DNA of 64,000 nt from CAYQJL01 sp964573295 (GCA_964573295.1 CAZNJE010000004.1:91356-155355), one strand, 5' to 3'; positions 45,537-55,684 are shown, counted from the stretch's first letter. Numbers and translations: made by a program. Notes: generated from the letters alone by a model not told the origin.

Positions 45537-47318
45537 ATGGTGCGTAACCAGGAGGGTACGGGCAGCATGCCGGCGGAGCCCACATGGGCGCGTGTTTCGC
45601 GCGTTGTAGTCGTGTCAACGCTGTGCGTGGCTTTCGCGTTTGGCTTGGGAGCTCGCGCACTGACCCCGGCGATCGCCAATGACGTCCCGTCGCTCCCGGC
45701 CTATCACCAGCCTTCCGATTTCACCCTCAGTGCATGCTTGGCCCGTCATGAGAGCCTCGGCGATGCCGGTCACGGCGGCAGTGCAACCCTGATCCTGAAC
45801 GCCATGAAGGCGGGCGGAGGGGCCACCGGCGCCGCCGAGAGATTCGGGCAGTATCTGGAACGGCCTTCCCATTTGACCGCACACCTGGACGTCGGCCTGC
45901 GTTTTCGCATTCACTATGCGCCGAGTGGTCCCGATACCCCGGCTGGCCCCACGGCCTCCGACTATCTCGAAATCGCCGGCGCCGCGCTCCGTCAGGTCGC
46001 GAGCACCTATCATGCCGGCGAACAGCAGTGGCCTGAGCCACCCGCCGATCGCGCCGGCGGTGATGAGCGCATCGATCTCTATGTGGTGGACCTGGGTCCC
46101 GGTGTCTACGGGTACAGCCTTCACGAGGATCTACCCGCCGGACCGGGCAAGACCGGCTTCATGGTCATCGACAACGACTTCGCGGGTCTGGCGGGAAGTG
46201 ACCTTCGCGCGACGCTGCAGCTGACGATCGCACATGAGTACCACCACCTGGTCCAGTTTGGCTATGGCTACGACAGCGAAGCCGGCTGGTTCATGGAACA
46301 GCTTGCGACGATGGAGGAGGGCTACGCCTATCCGGAGTACCGCGATCGCGAACGCTACCTGCCGGCCCTGCTGGAAGAGCCGTACCGCCCGCTGGATCTG
46401 GCGAACGGGTCGCACGAGTATGGCTCATGGCTGTGGCCGGAGTTCTTGCAGCGGCGGTTCGGGTGGGATCTCCTGCGTCGCGCGTGGGAGATCTGGCGCG
46501 ATGCATCGGCGCCCATGATCGATGCGCTGGACCAGGCGCTGGAGGCCGAAGGCAGCCGCCTGGACGAGGCCTTCCTTGAGTGGACTCTTTGGAATGCCGG
46601 ACTGGGACGTGCGGCCGGTGGCACCGGGTACGGCGATGTTCTCGCCAGCGCGGACCGCGTCGGGTTCGAGGCCAGGCTGGGCCGGTATCCCGTGGTGGAC
46701 GTCGGTCCGGATCTGACCCGTCAACCCGGTCGTTTGGGTGCCAGTTACCTGCGCCTTCGTCCTCAGGCTGGGTCGGCTGACAACGTGTTGCAGGTCGAAA
46801 TGACCGGTTGCGCGTCTCTGTGCGGTGTTCGCCTGTTGGTCTGGTCGGATGCGGAACCGGTCGCAGAGGTCCTGGTCCCGGAGGTCAAGGGTGGGCAGTA
46901 TTCTTTCACGGTCCAGTCGTGGGGGGACCGGGAAGAGGCGGTGCTGGTAATCGCCAATGGCGCCGCGGCTCGTTATGGGTGTGACTACTCGGTCACGGCG
47001 GTGACCCGGTACGAGACCGCAACCGTCCCGGAGCGGAACGATTCGGTGGCCTTGTTCCGCAACACGCCGAATCCGTTTGAGCCGTTCACGCTGATCGAAT
47101 TCGAGCTCCCTGAAACGCGTCCCGTTCGCCTTAGCGTCTACGACGCTCAGGGTCGTCGTGTGGTCGACCTCTTCGAGGGGGAGGCCTCCGCGGGACGCCA
47201 TGCGCTGTTCTGGCGCGGCACCGACGAGCAGGGCATATCCATGCCCGCGGGTCTCTACTATGGCCGCCTGGAGAGCGGTGACTCGAGCCGGCAGCTCAAG
47301 CTCGTCCTCCTGCGCTAG
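45537..47318 (+). CDS. secreted HExxH metalloprotease-like protein with FlgD/T9SS-type C-terminal domain
   Basis: 593 aa. Signal peptide at ~22-40 (VVVVSTLCVAFAFGLGARA). Zinc-protease motif IAHEYHHLVQFGYGYD with His233-Glu234 and His237, followed by WFMEQLATMEE, which can provide the third ligand; this fits the MXAN_6640-type putative metalloproteases. The last ~85 residues (FRNTPNPFEPFTLIEFELPE ... GLYYGRLESG) are the FlgD_ig/type IX sorting-like domain common in FCB secreted proteins. Expected to be exported and perhaps surface-anchored. Has its own promoter; a perfect 33-bp duplication starts at its stop codon. Confidence 0.88.
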   Translation: MVRNQEGTGSMPAEPTWARVSRVVVVSTLCVAFAFGLGARALTPAIANDVPSLPAYHQPSDFTLSACLARHESLGDAGHGGSATLILNAMKAGGGATGAAERFGQYLERPSHLTAHLDVGLRFRIHYAPSGPDTPAGPTASDYLEIAGAALRQVASTYHAGEQQWPEPPADRAGGDERIDLYVVDLGPGVYGYSLHEDLPAGPGKTGFMVIDNDFAGLAGSDLRATLQLTIAHEYHHLVQFGYGYDSEAGWFMEQLATMEEGYAYPEYRDRERYLPALLEEPYRPLDLANGSHEYGSWLWPEFLQRRFGWDLLRRAWEIWRDASAPMIDALDQALEAEGSRLDEAFLEWTLWNAGLGRAAGGTGYGDVLASADRVGFEARLGRYPVVDVGPDLTRQPGRLGASYLRLRPQAGSADNVLQVEMTGCASLCGVRLLVWSDAEPVAEVLVPEVKGGQYSFTVQSWGDREEAVLVIANGAAARYGCDYSVTAVTRYETATVPERNDSVALFRNTPNPFEPFTLIEFELPETRPVRLSVYDAQGRRVVDLFEGEASAGRHALFWRGTDEQGISMPAGLYYGRLESGDSSRQLKLVLLR

Positions 47319-47380
47319 TACGTCCATCTGATTCCGCACTCCTATTCCTAGTACGTCCATCTGATTCCGCACTCCTATTC
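47315..47380. repeat. perfect 33-bp tandem duplication containing the metalloprotease stop
   Basis: 47315-47347 and 47348-47380 are identical. Both include CTAGTACGTCC, where the first TAG is the gene's stop codon. Confidence 0.96.
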
Positions 47381-47488
47381 CTGCTCCCGGGCGGTGGCCT
47401 CCCGTGCCGAGCTGCACACGCCCCGCTCGGTCGCTTCAGCCCTCATTGCCCGCATTCCCCGCGGCCCGCCGATTGCTATGGCACAAGC

Positions 47489-50011
47489 GTGCGCATCCGA
47501 CATCGTCATCCGCAGCTACGGATCGTGACCGTGGCGCTGGCCGTCGTCACCGGCTTGGTGGCCGGGACGTGCCTGGGCCCGGCGGCCGGTCCCGGTGCCC
47601 CGCTGGTATGCGGGAGCGCTGGTCTCCTACTGGCCGTGATTGGGGCTGGGTGGCATGCCATCGGCTGGCCTGTGTGTGGACGGAGGGTGCTGACCGCGGT
47701 CATGGTGCTCGCTTGCTTTCTGGCCGGAGCGGGTAGGGGTAGCTTCGTCGAAATCGAGGCGCGCCGGCAGGCCTGCGCGGCCGGGGACTTGAGTGGTGAA
47801 GCCTTCGTGAGCGGCACGCTTCGCAGTGGTGCGCGCCACACCTGGATCGAGGTGACGCAAGTGCGTCCCCGGCGAGAACGACGCGTGCGGACGCTGGGCC
47901 GGCCTTTGCGTCTGGAGACGCCGTCACTGGATGGTGCGACCGTGGGTGCTGTTGCGGGCCACGAAGTGGCCGGCTTCGTGTGGATCGACCCGGCGGCGGG
48001 ACCCCGGTTGCCGGGCGGCTGGAATCGGCGGCGGGCGCTCGCCGCGGCCGGAATGGGGGGCAGCGCCTGGCCGCGGGGGTTTCTGCATCTGGAAGTTGCG
48101 GCTCAGGATGAACGATCCGAGGACCTGCCGGCTGCTGGTTCCGGCGAGCGGCCGGAAGGTGCTCCAGGATCGGGGCTGGATGGCCCGCGGGAGCGGCGAC
48201 CAGGGTGGGCGGTGATCGGCGAAGCGGCGCGAGGAGTCCAGCATTGGGCGCAGAGCCGCCTGCTGCGCGCGGTTCCAGGACCCGAGGGTCTGTTTCTGAG
48301 CAGGTTCCTCTTGGGGCGCGGCGGCCGGAACACGGCGACGAGCACGGCGGAGGCGATGCGCGACGCCGGGCTCGGCCACTTTCTTTCGATCAGCGGGTTT
48401 CACGTTGGGTGCGTGGCTGCCGGGCTCTCGCTCGCACTGGCAACGCTGCGGCTGCCGCCCCGGGGACGCCGGTTGCTCTTGGCCGCTATGCTCCCCTTCT
48501 ATGCGCTCCTGACCGGAGGCGGAGCGGCAGCGATTCGGGCGGCGGGTGTGGGAGTGCTCTGGCTTCTGGCGCGAGTGGCCGGCCGACGGATGGCGGCCGA
48601 GACAGCGCTCCTGTGCGTGCTGGCGGGGGCCTTGTGGCAGGAACCTGTCGCGTGGCGGTTGCCGGGCGTGCAACTGAGCTACGCCGTTACTTGGGCTCTC
48701 GTGCGCTGCGCACGCGGTGCGATGGGGCCGAGCCGCGAGCGAGCGCGCCGACGAGACCGTGCGGGAACTGTCCTATCCGGTGCCGTGACGGCCCAGTGTG
48801 CGGCCTGGCCTTTGACGCTGGCGCACTGGGGCGGCGCCAGCCCGCTGTTCCTGGCGGCGAACCTTCTGTTCGCTCCCCTGGCGGTGGGGGGCGTTTTCTT
48901 GGCGTTTTGCGGGGTCTCGATCGGCAGCCTCCCCGCCTTTCCAGCGGAGACAGCGGGGCGGGCAATCGGCGCCGCCATCGGCGGCTTGGCCGGGCCGCTG
49001 GAGTGGATGGCGCGAGCATGCCGGCTAACGCCCGTGGGTGGGGGGCTGAACGAGACCGTGGCGTTGGGACTCGCCCTGCTCGTGGGCGCCTCGGCCGGAT
49101 GGCGGCGGGTGCGCGGACCGGTCCGCCTCGGTCTGGCCGTGGCGCTGGCCTGCACAGCCGCCGTCGCCAGCGGTCCCGGCCGGGCGGCGGGCTGGCTGGT
49201 CATGACCGACGTGGGCCAGGGGGATGCCTGGTGGTTGGTGAGCGGGGGGCAGACCTGCTTGATCGACACGGGGCCGCCTCCCGATGCGCCGGGACGGCAC
49301 CCGCGCGCCCTCACGTCCGTTCTGGGCTTCTTGGGCCGCCGTCGCATCGACCGGCTCGTGTTGACCCACGATGATGCCGACCATAGCGGCGGTTTGGAAG
49401 AGCTCACTCAGGCAGGCATCCCGATCGGGGAGGTCTGGGTGGCCGCCGGGGGGCAGATCAGCGAACGCACCGCGGGGCATCTCACCGTCCTGACCCGGTC
49501 CGGGACTCGAATTCGCCAGGTCGCGGAAGGGGATCGCGCCCGCCTGGGCGAGTTTCTGCTTCGCGTGCTACATCCCTTGCCAAACGCTTTCGGTTGCGAA
49601 GACCGTAACGCTCACAGCGTTGTTCTGGAGGTAGAGCTAGGCGGCCGGCGGATCTTGCTGTGGGCCGATTTGCCTGGGGAGCGGCAGATGGGCTTGATGG
49701 ATGCGCTGCCGCTCGGTTCGGTCCTCGCGCAGTCGGCGGCCCATCACGGCAGCGCCGAGAGCACACCGCCCGAGGTGTTCGACACCGGCGAAGCAGGCAA
49801 AGCGACCCGACTCTTGCTCATTTCGGTCGGAGGCCGTAATCCCTTCGGCCATCCGGCGCCCCGCGTGCTCACCGCCGCAGGTTCAGCTGGATGGGAGGTG
49901 GTTCGGACCGATCGCGACGGTACGGCGTTCTTGCGGTTCGCGAAAGAAGGCTGGAGCCTGTGGACCACGCGGACCGGTCGCCGGCTTGCGGCGCCGGCCG
50001 GTCATTCTTGA
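47489..50011 (+). CDS. comEC: ComEC/Rec2 DNA-uptake channel
   Basis: 840 aa from GTG 47489 (no strong RBS; start uncertain). N-terminal TMs and an OB-like DUF4131 part, then the competence domain (~270-545: GLGHFLSISGFHVG, LLTGGGAAAIRAAG, LPGVQLSYAVTWALV), and a metallo-beta-lactamase-like C-terminal domain (MTDVGQGDAWWLVSGGQTCLIDTG; THDDADHSGGLEEL; SAAHHGSAES). Inner-membrane channel for transformation-type single-strand DNA import; the MBL domain likely degrades the non-imported strand. Its TGA overlaps the purC -35 box. Confidence 0.93.
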   Translation: MRIRHRHPQLRIVTVALAVVTGLVAGTCLGPAAGPGAPLVCGSAGLLLAVIGAGWHAIGWPVCGRRVLTAVMVLACFLAGAGRGSFVEIEARRQACAAGDLSGEAFVSGTLRSGARHTWIEVTQVRPRRERRVRTLGRPLRLETPSLDGATVGAVAGHEVAGFVWIDPAAGPRLPGGWNRRRALAAAGMGGSAWPRGFLHLEVAAQDERSEDLPAAGSGERPEGAPGSGLDGPRERRPGWAVIGEAARGVQHWAQSRLLRAVPGPEGLFLSRFLLGRGGRNTATSTAEAMRDAGLGHFLSISGFHVGCVAAGLSLALATLRLPPRGRRLLLAAMLPFYALLTGGGAAAIRAAGVGVLWLLARVAGRRMAAETALLCVLAGALWQEPVAWRLPGVQLSYAVTWALVRCARGAMGPSRERARRRDRAGTVLSGAVTAQCAAWPLTLAHWGGASPLFLAANLLFAPLAVGGVFLAFCGVSIGSLPAFPAETAGRAIGAAIGGLAGPLEWMARACRLTPVGGGLNETVALGLALLVGASAGWRRVRGPVRLGLAVALACTAAVASGPGRAAGWLVMTDVGQGDAWWLVSGGQTCLIDTGPPPDAPGRHPRALTSVLGFLGRRRIDRLVLTHDDADHSGGLEELTQAGIPIGEVWVAAGGQISERTAGHLTVLTRSGTRIRQVAEGDRARLGEFLLRVLHPLPNAFGCEDRNAHSVVLEVELGGRRILLWADLPGERQMGLMDALPLGSVLAQSAAHHGSAESTPPEVFDTGEAGKATRLLLISVGGRNPFGHPAPRVLTAAGSAGWEVVRTDRDGTAFLRFAKEGWSLWTTRTGRRLAAPAGHS

Positions 50012-50036
50012 GAGTGGACGGACAGCGTGGTATAAA
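50008..50036 (+). promoter_or_regulatory. promoter of purC (overlaps the comEC stop)
   Basis: TTGAGA 50008-50013, exact 17-bp spacer, TATAAA 50031-50036. The -35 contains the comEC TGA stop. Confidence 0.65.
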
Positions 50037-50111
50037 GGGCATTCCCACCAGCGGCCCGGCCGCCCGGCGGTCGGAAAAATGTTTGGCCAACCATGAACAT
50101 GGGAGAAGCCG

Positions 50112-51047
50112 ATGGAGATCCAGGGCTCATCCAGTCCGCAGACCGGCTCCGAGGAGGCATTCCTCGGGCTTTCGTCACTTGGCCTCAAACCGGATTTCAG
50201 TGGAAAGGTCCGTGAGATCCTCGATCTGGGGGACCAGCTCTTGCTGGTTGCCACCGATCGGATCTCCGCCTTCGACCACGTGATGCCGAATCCCATCCCC
50301 GGACGCGGCCGGGTGTTGGGTCGGATCGCCGCGTTCTGGTTCCGTGGTCTGGAGGAGATCATCCCGACCCACTTCGTTACCAACGACGCGGCTGAGTTTC
50401 CAGGTGAACTCAAGGACCATGCAGCGGCTCTCAGCGGTCGTGCAATGCTGGTGAAGAAGGCTCAGCGCATCGACATCGAGTGTATCGTGCGCGGCTACCT
50501 GGCCGGCTCGGGGTACGGTATCTATCGGGAGACCGGCGAGATCAACGGTGTGCCGCTTCCCGAGGGGTTGAAGGAGTACGAGCAGTTGCCCGAACCGATC
50601 TTCACGCCCACGACGAAGGCCGAGGAGGGGCACGACGAATCGATCAGCTATGAGGATATGGCCTCGCGGGTGGGCAGCGAACTGGCGGCTGCGCTGAAGC
50701 GGGCCAGTTTGGAAATCTACTCGCGCGGCGCGGCCTATGCGCAGAGACGTGGGATCGTGATCGCCGACACCAAGTTCGAGTTCGGTATTTTGAATGACAA
50801 GCTCGTCGTCATCGACGAGGTGCTGACGCCCGATTCCTCCCGGTTCTGGCCGGCGGAGTCGGTGGAGTTGGGCAAGAAGCCGGTTAGTCTGGACAAGCAG
50901 TTCCTGCGCGACTACCTGCTTTCGACCGACTGGGACCGGAACTCGCCGCCTCCGGAGATTCCCAACGACATCATTACGAGGACCAGCGAACGCTACCAAC
51001 TCGCCGAGCGGCTCCTTGTTTCCGGCGCCGCGCGCCCGAGTTGGTAA
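50112..51047 (+). CDS. purC: phosphoribosylaminoimidazole-succinocarboxamide synthase
   Basis: 311 aa. GKVREILDLGDQLLLVATDRISAFDHVM, ECIVRGYLAGSGYG, IFTPTTKAEEGHDE and DTKFEFG are the SAICAR synthase signatures; length fits the longer (yeast-type) branch. De novo purine synthesis. ATG 50112 follows GGGAGAAG. Next gene on the same strand is purH. Confidence 0.97.
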   Translation: MEIQGSSSPQTGSEEAFLGLSSLGLKPDFSGKVREILDLGDQLLLVATDRISAFDHVMPNPIPGRGRVLGRIAAFWFRGLEEIIPTHFVTNDAAEFPGELKDHAAALSGRAMLVKKAQRIDIECIVRGYLAGSGYGIYRETGEINGVPLPEGLKEYEQLPEPIFTPTTKAEEGHDESISYEDMASRVGSELAAALKRASLEIYSRGAAYAQRRGIVIADTKFEFGILNDKLVVIDEVLTPDSSRFWPAESVELGKKPVSLDKQFLRDYLLSTDWDRNSPPPEIPNDIITRTSERYQLAERLLVSGAARPSW

Positions 51048-51156
51048 GAAGAGACGGTTCGCCAAAAGGCGGGAGGCGGGCGCGAGCGCGTCACTTGCGC
51101 CCGCGGGGGCATGTCTCCTGGACTGGATGCCCCTATCACCTCAGGGAGGAGGCCGC

Positions 51157-52722
51157 GTGATCAAGGTCAAGCGCGCATTGCTGTCGGTCTATGACAAGAC
51201 CGGAATCGTAGAGTTTGCCCAAATCCTCACGCGACTGGGCATTGAGATCCTATCCACGGGGGGGACGGCCCGCGCGCTGAGTGAAGCCGACGTGCCGGTC
51301 ACCCCCCTGGAGTCGTTGACTGACTTCTCGGACCTCTTCGAAGGGCGGGTAAAGACCCTCACGCCGCAGGTGCATGGTGGTCTCTTGATGCGCCGGGATC
51401 GGGCCGAGGACCGGGAGCAGGCCGAGGCTCACGGCATCACGCCGATCGATTTGCTCTGTGTGAATCTCTACCCGTTCCGCGAAACTGTGCGCGACCGTGG
51501 TGAGGACCGCGATGCGTGTGTCGAGATGATCGACATCGGCGGACCGGCGATGCTGCGCGCGGCGGCGAAAAACCACGCGCAGGTGGTTATCGTCAGCCAG
51601 CCTGAGCACTACGAAGCGGTCGTGCGTGCCCTGGAGGAGAACGAAGGGGGGGTGCCCGTGCCGCTGGCCGCGCGTCTAGCGGCCGAAGTGTTCTCCCAGA
51701 CCGGTTCCTACGACGCGTCCATCTTCCGGTACCTCTATGAGCAGTCCGGGCTACCGCGATACTGGGTTAGCGGTGGAGAGCGAATGCAGCGGCTGCGCTA
51801 CGGCGAGAATCCGAACCAGCAGGCGGCCTGCTTCCGGACAGGCGAGGCCTTCTGGTCCGAGTTCGAACAGCTTCAGGGCAAGGAGCTCTCCTACAACAAT
51901 CTCGGCGACCTGTGGGCGAGCTGGAACTGCCTGCGGGAATTCGCGGGCGGTGAAGATGCCGCCTGCGTGGTGGTCAAGCACGCCACGCCCTGCGGGGTAG
52001 GCCTCGGACCGAATGTCGCGAGCGCCTTCGCGCGGGCCCGCGACGGGGATGCGCTGTCGGCTTTCGGCGGTGTCGTCCTGCTCAACCGCCCGGCCGATCT
52101 GGCCGTGGCCGAGGCGATGGGAGCGATGTTCCTCGAGGTCGTCGGGGCTCCCGCCTGGAGCGCGGACGCGCTGGCGGCGCTCAAGAAGAAGAAGAACCTT
52201 CGTATGCTGCAATTGCCAGCGCTCGCCGACGAATCCCGGGCCGCATCCGCTGGCGGGGCCTGGGCCTACAAGTCCATCGGCGAGGCGGTGCTCGTACAGA
52301 GCCCCATGCCCGCGCACGAAGGCACCGGTTCGTGGAAATGCGTGACCGAACAGGCCGGCGATGAGGCCACTCTGGCCGAGCTGGACTTCGCCTGGCGAGT
52401 ATGTCGCCACGTTCGTTCGAACGCGATCGTTCTTACGAAGGAGCGCCAGACGATCGGACTGGGCGGGGGTCAGACGAGTCGCATCGACGCCATGGACGTG
52501 GCCCTTCTGAAGGCTCGCCGCTGTGAACACGATCCGCGCGGGGCCGTATTGGCCAGTGACGCGTTCTTCCCCTTCCGCGACGTGGTCGATCGCGCCGCCC
52601 GGGCCGGGGTGCGGGCGATCGTGCAACCGGGTGGTTCGGTGCGCGACAAGGACAGCGTAGCCGCCTGCAACGAACAGGGCGTGGCCATGTACTTCACCGG
52701 CACGCGCGTATTCATGCACTGA
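51157..52722 (+). CDS. purH: bifunctional AICAR transformylase / IMP cyclohydrolase
   Basis: 521 aa from GTG 51157, five bases after GGGAGGAGG. MGS-type cyclohydrolase domain first (ALLSVYDKTGIVEFAQIL, ILSTGGTARAL, RVKTLTPQVHGG), then the transformylase (YGENPNQQAA, VVKHATPCGVG, SRIDAMDVAL). Last two steps to IMP. Its TGA overlaps the ATG of the lytic transglycosylase (TGATG). Confidence 0.97.
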   Translation: MIKVKRALLSVYDKTGIVEFAQILTRLGIEILSTGGTARALSEADVPVTPLESLTDFSDLFEGRVKTLTPQVHGGLLMRRDRAEDREQAEAHGITPIDLLCVNLYPFRETVRDRGEDRDACVEMIDIGGPAMLRAAAKNHAQVVIVSQPEHYEAVVRALEENEGGVPVPLAARLAAEVFSQTGSYDASIFRYLYEQSGLPRYWVSGGERMQRLRYGENPNQQAACFRTGEAFWSEFEQLQGKELSYNNLGDLWASWNCLREFAGGEDAACVVVKHATPCGVGLGPNVASAFARARDGDALSAFGGVVLLNRPADLAVAEAMGAMFLEVVGAPAWSADALAALKKKKNLRMLQLPALADESRAASAGGAWAYKSIGEAVLVQSPMPAHEGTGSWKCVTEQAGDEATLAELDFAWRVCRHVRSNAIVLTKERQTIGLGGGQTSRIDAMDVALLKARRCEHDPRGAVLASDAFFPFRDVVDRAARAGVRAIVQPGGSVRDKDSVAACNEQGVAMYFTGTRVFMH

Positions 52723-55520
52723 TGGCAGGGTTGTTCCGCGCAAGGCGCGCAAGAAGTGAACGTCTCGCAGCGAATGCGCTGCGCAGCGAGGGCGCCCGGA
52801 CCATCCTCCCAGCGGCCGCAGGGCTGCTTGCGGCCCTGATCCTGGGCGTGGGTGCACCGGGCGCCCTGGCCGAGCTCGGCGACGGGGTCGCGGCGGATGC
52901 GGTGAATGATGCTGCGGTCGACGCCGTGGTCGCGCCGGGTTCCAGGGTTCCGCCGGACGGTGCGGTCACGGAGGTCACCCCGTTCGCCGTGGTTGCCGCG
53001 GGCGAGGCCGATTCCTTGCGGCGCGAGGTTCGCCTGGCGCGCATCCTGCAAGACCCGGGGCGGCTCGCGCGCGCCGAGTACGGCCAGCGCGCTTTTCTGG
53101 AACGGAGTGCTGCGGCGATGACCGGTGCAGCGGCAGAGGTCTCCGTTGCCGATCTTCACTCGACCCTGAGGCTGCTCCTGGAGGATCGACATCCGTCCCT
53201 GGCCGCCGATCTGGTCGACCGATATCTGACCCGGCGGGCTCAATGGGATCCGGCGGGCGAGCTTTCGTTCTGGTTCGGTTTGGTAGCGCACGAGCATGAA
53301 CGCTACGACACGGCGGTCGAGCTCTGGACCGGTCCGATGCACCCCCTGTTACGGCCCTATGCCGATTGGCTCTCGATTCGGGCACTCGACGAGCTGGCTC
53401 CCGAGCGCGTCGGTGCCCGGGCGTGCTCGCTGCTGCACGCCGTACCACGGCATCGGTTCCGTGACTTGCTGGCCCTGAGGGCGGGCCGCGCTCTGGTCGA
53501 GCGACAGGCCGGTGCTGAGGAAGCCAGCTGGTTGAGGGCGTGGACCGAGGAGAGGGGGTCGCATAGTTCGATGGGGGCGCGGGGGCTGACACTCCTGGCG
53601 GAGGTTGCGCATCAGCAAGGGCAACACGAGGTCTTCGAACAGCTGTTCGCCACGGCTTCGGGAGCTGGGGGGGTTCACGGCGAAGAGGCCAGACTCCGCT
53701 GTAAACAGGCCCGCCGGTTGCTGAGCGGCTCGGGCGAACTCGAGGATGCAGTTCTCATCGGAGCGCTCGAGAGCCTGGCCCGGCACGGGCCGGGGCGCGA
53801 AGCGCTCGGGTTCTGGCGGGAGCGCGCGAGCCGGTTGGGCCGGGAGGACAGCCTGCGAGTGGGGCGCCTGCTTCTCGGACGGCTCTACGGCGATGGGTGC
53901 CACGAGGAGCTACTGGATCTGTGCCGGTCATTGAGCCACAGCCGGGATGGCGTGCTGTGGCAGCGCGCGTTGGTCGTGGCCGGACGAGTACACCGCCGTT
54001 TGGGCGAGCGCGACGGGTTGGTTCGGTCATGGAAGGCGGCCGCCGGGTGGGATGATCCGCGGCCCCTGGAACTCGCCCAAGACGCCGACCAGGACGTCGA
54101 CGGAGGCCCTGCGGGGGGCACCGAGCAAGGCGCCGACCAGAGTGCTTGTGTGAGCGTGGGAATAGACGCCCAGATGGCCGCCCAGGCACTGTGGGAGCTT
54201 GGCCGGGAGCTCGAAGATCTGCGCGAGTGGGCAGCCGCGGATTCAGCCTTCACCCGTCTGGCCGAATGGTACCCCGCCGATGGAAACGCTCGCGAGGCCC
54301 GGCTGCGGGCTGCGCTGTGCCGCGATTCGGCCGGACGGAGGGCGGAAGCCTTGGCTGCTCTGGCCGCGCTGTGCGCGCAAGCCAGCGATAGGTTCGTCGG
54401 AAGTCCCTGCTTCTGGCAGGCGCTCCTCGAAGGCAAGGATGCCGACAGCGTCCTCGCCGCCAGGGCCGCCGCCGAGTACCGCCCGGGATTCCATGCCTTG
54501 CGAACCGCCGAGGCGCTGCGATCCGGATTCTGGCCACCGTCTCCCTCGGCTGATTCGCTCTTCTGGCGTCGCCTCTCGGAGCAGGTGCAGGTCTCGCAGC
54601 CGGCCGGGCCAGAGTCCGCTCCGTCGCAGCCGATCCAGCCAGAGTTCGCTTCGTCGCAGCCGATCCAGCCAGAGTTCGCTTCGTCGCAGCCGTCCGGGCC
54701 GCAACGCTCCTGCCGAGAACTTGCCTGGCCTCCGCCCCCCGGTCGGGCGCTGCGCAGTGAGGCCGAGGCGCGGCGGATCGTCGAGATGATCGACGGCCAC
54801 CCTATGGCTGAGGCCGGCATGTTGATGCGGGCCTTCGGATACCGCACCTGGGCTCGGGATCTATGGCGCGACTTGCCCGGCTACAATGCGCTCGATGACC
54901 GCGGACGCGCCGCACTGTATCGGGCGTTGGGAGACTTCCCGCGCTCGATCCTGATGGGGCTGCGGCTGGGTGACGTGCTGCCCGAACGGTATCCCATGGG
55001 CTTCCTGACAGATGTCTACGAGGCCGGCCGGAGCGCTGGACTGACACCGGTGTTTTTGCTGGCCGTCATGCGCCAGGAATCGATGCTAGACCCGACGGGC
55101 CGGTCGTCCGCCGGGGCGCGGGGCCTGATGCAGTTGATGCCGGGCACCGCCCGGCGGTTGGCCGACGAGGGGGGGCTGTTCGACTACGAACTCGAACGTC
55201 CGAGAGACAACCTGATGCTCGGCGCCGCCCATCTGCGCGAGCTCCTGGACCGGGTGGACGGTGCGGTGCCGATGGCGCTAGCGGCCTACAACGCCGGCTG
55301 GGAGAACGCCTTGCGGTGGTTGCCGCCAGAGGAAGCCCCCCCGGAACTCTCTGGCTGGGACGCTTACATAGAACGGATCACCTACGGCGAGACCCGGCGG
55401 TTCGTCAAGAGCGTCCTGATGCATTACTGGAGCTATCTGCGGGGCTACGCCTGGGGACTTTCGTTCCCGACTGGGGTAGAAGAGGATCGGGAAGTGATCC
55501 CGGCCCGGCCCGGATCCTAG
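52722..55520 (+). CDS. slt: soluble lytic transglycosylase (Slt-like)
   Basis: 932 aa, translationally coupled to purH. Signal segment (~28-50: ILPAAAGLLAALILGVGAPGA). A very long alpha-helical TPR-like superhelix follows (to ~620), interrupted by an in-frame 30-bp repeat encoding QPIQPEFASS (~626-660). Then a linker and the SLT domain (~770-905): AVMRQESMLDPTGRSSAGA (catalytic Glu786), RGLMQLMPGTARRLA, NLMLGAAHLRELLD and ALAAYNAGWENALRWL. Cleaves peptidoglycan in the periplasm. Larger than E. coli Slt70 because of the extended helical part. Confidence 0.93.
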   Translation: MAGLFRARRARSERLAANALRSEGARTILPAAAGLLAALILGVGAPGALAELGDGVAADAVNDAAVDAVVAPGSRVPPDGAVTEVTPFAVVAAGEADSLRREVRLARILQDPGRLARAEYGQRAFLERSAAAMTGAAAEVSVADLHSTLRLLLEDRHPSLAADLVDRYLTRRAQWDPAGELSFWFGLVAHEHERYDTAVELWTGPMHPLLRPYADWLSIRALDELAPERVGARACSLLHAVPRHRFRDLLALRAGRALVERQAGAEEASWLRAWTEERGSHSSMGARGLTLLAEVAHQQGQHEVFEQLFATASGAGGVHGEEARLRCKQARRLLSGSGELEDAVLIGALESLARHGPGREALGFWRERASRLGREDSLRVGRLLLGRLYGDGCHEELLDLCRSLSHSRDGVLWQRALVVAGRVHRRLGERDGLVRSWKAAAGWDDPRPLELAQDADQDVDGGPAGGTEQGADQSACVSVGIDAQMAAQALWELGRELEDLREWAAADSAFTRLAEWYPADGNAREARLRAALCRDSAGRRAEALAALAALCAQASDRFVGSPCFWQALLEGKDADSVLAARAAAEYRPGFHALRTAEALRSGFWPPSPSADSLFWRRLSEQVQVSQPAGPESAPSQPIQPEFASSQPIQPEFASSQPSGPQRSCRELAWPPPPGRALRSEAEARRIVEMIDGHPMAEAGMLMRAFGYRTWARDLWRDLPGYNALDDRGRAALYRALGDFPRSILMGLRLGDVLPERYPMGFLTDVYEAGRSAGLTPVFLLAVMRQESMLDPTGRSSAGARGLMQLMPGTARRLADEGGLFDYELERPRDNLMLGAAHLRELLDRVDGAVPMALAAYNAGWENALRWLPPEEAPPELSGWDAYIERITYGETRRFVKSVLMHYWSYLRGYAWGLSFPTGVEEDREVIPARPGS
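54597..54704. repeat. in-frame 30-bp tandem repeat in slt, 3.6 copies
   Basis: Encodes QPAGPESAPS, QPIQPEFASS twice, and a partial QPSGPQ. The central two copies are identical. Confidence 0.93.
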
Positions 55521-55684
55521 CGAGCCAGTAGTCCGTGCGCGGGCCGGGGCGAATTGATTGGAGCCGACGGCCGGGTGGGTCCATCCTGCACCCCTGGGAT
55601 CGCCCGGGTTGACCTGCCGCCGAGGTTTAGGCACTGTCGTCCACGGTTGGTCGGTGACAGGCGCCCGGGATGGAAAGACACTCC

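Noticed and set aside
55609..55633. Promoter for the DGK1-like gene
   Set aside because: TTGACC and TAGGCA are only 13 bp apart, too close for a sigma70-type promoter.
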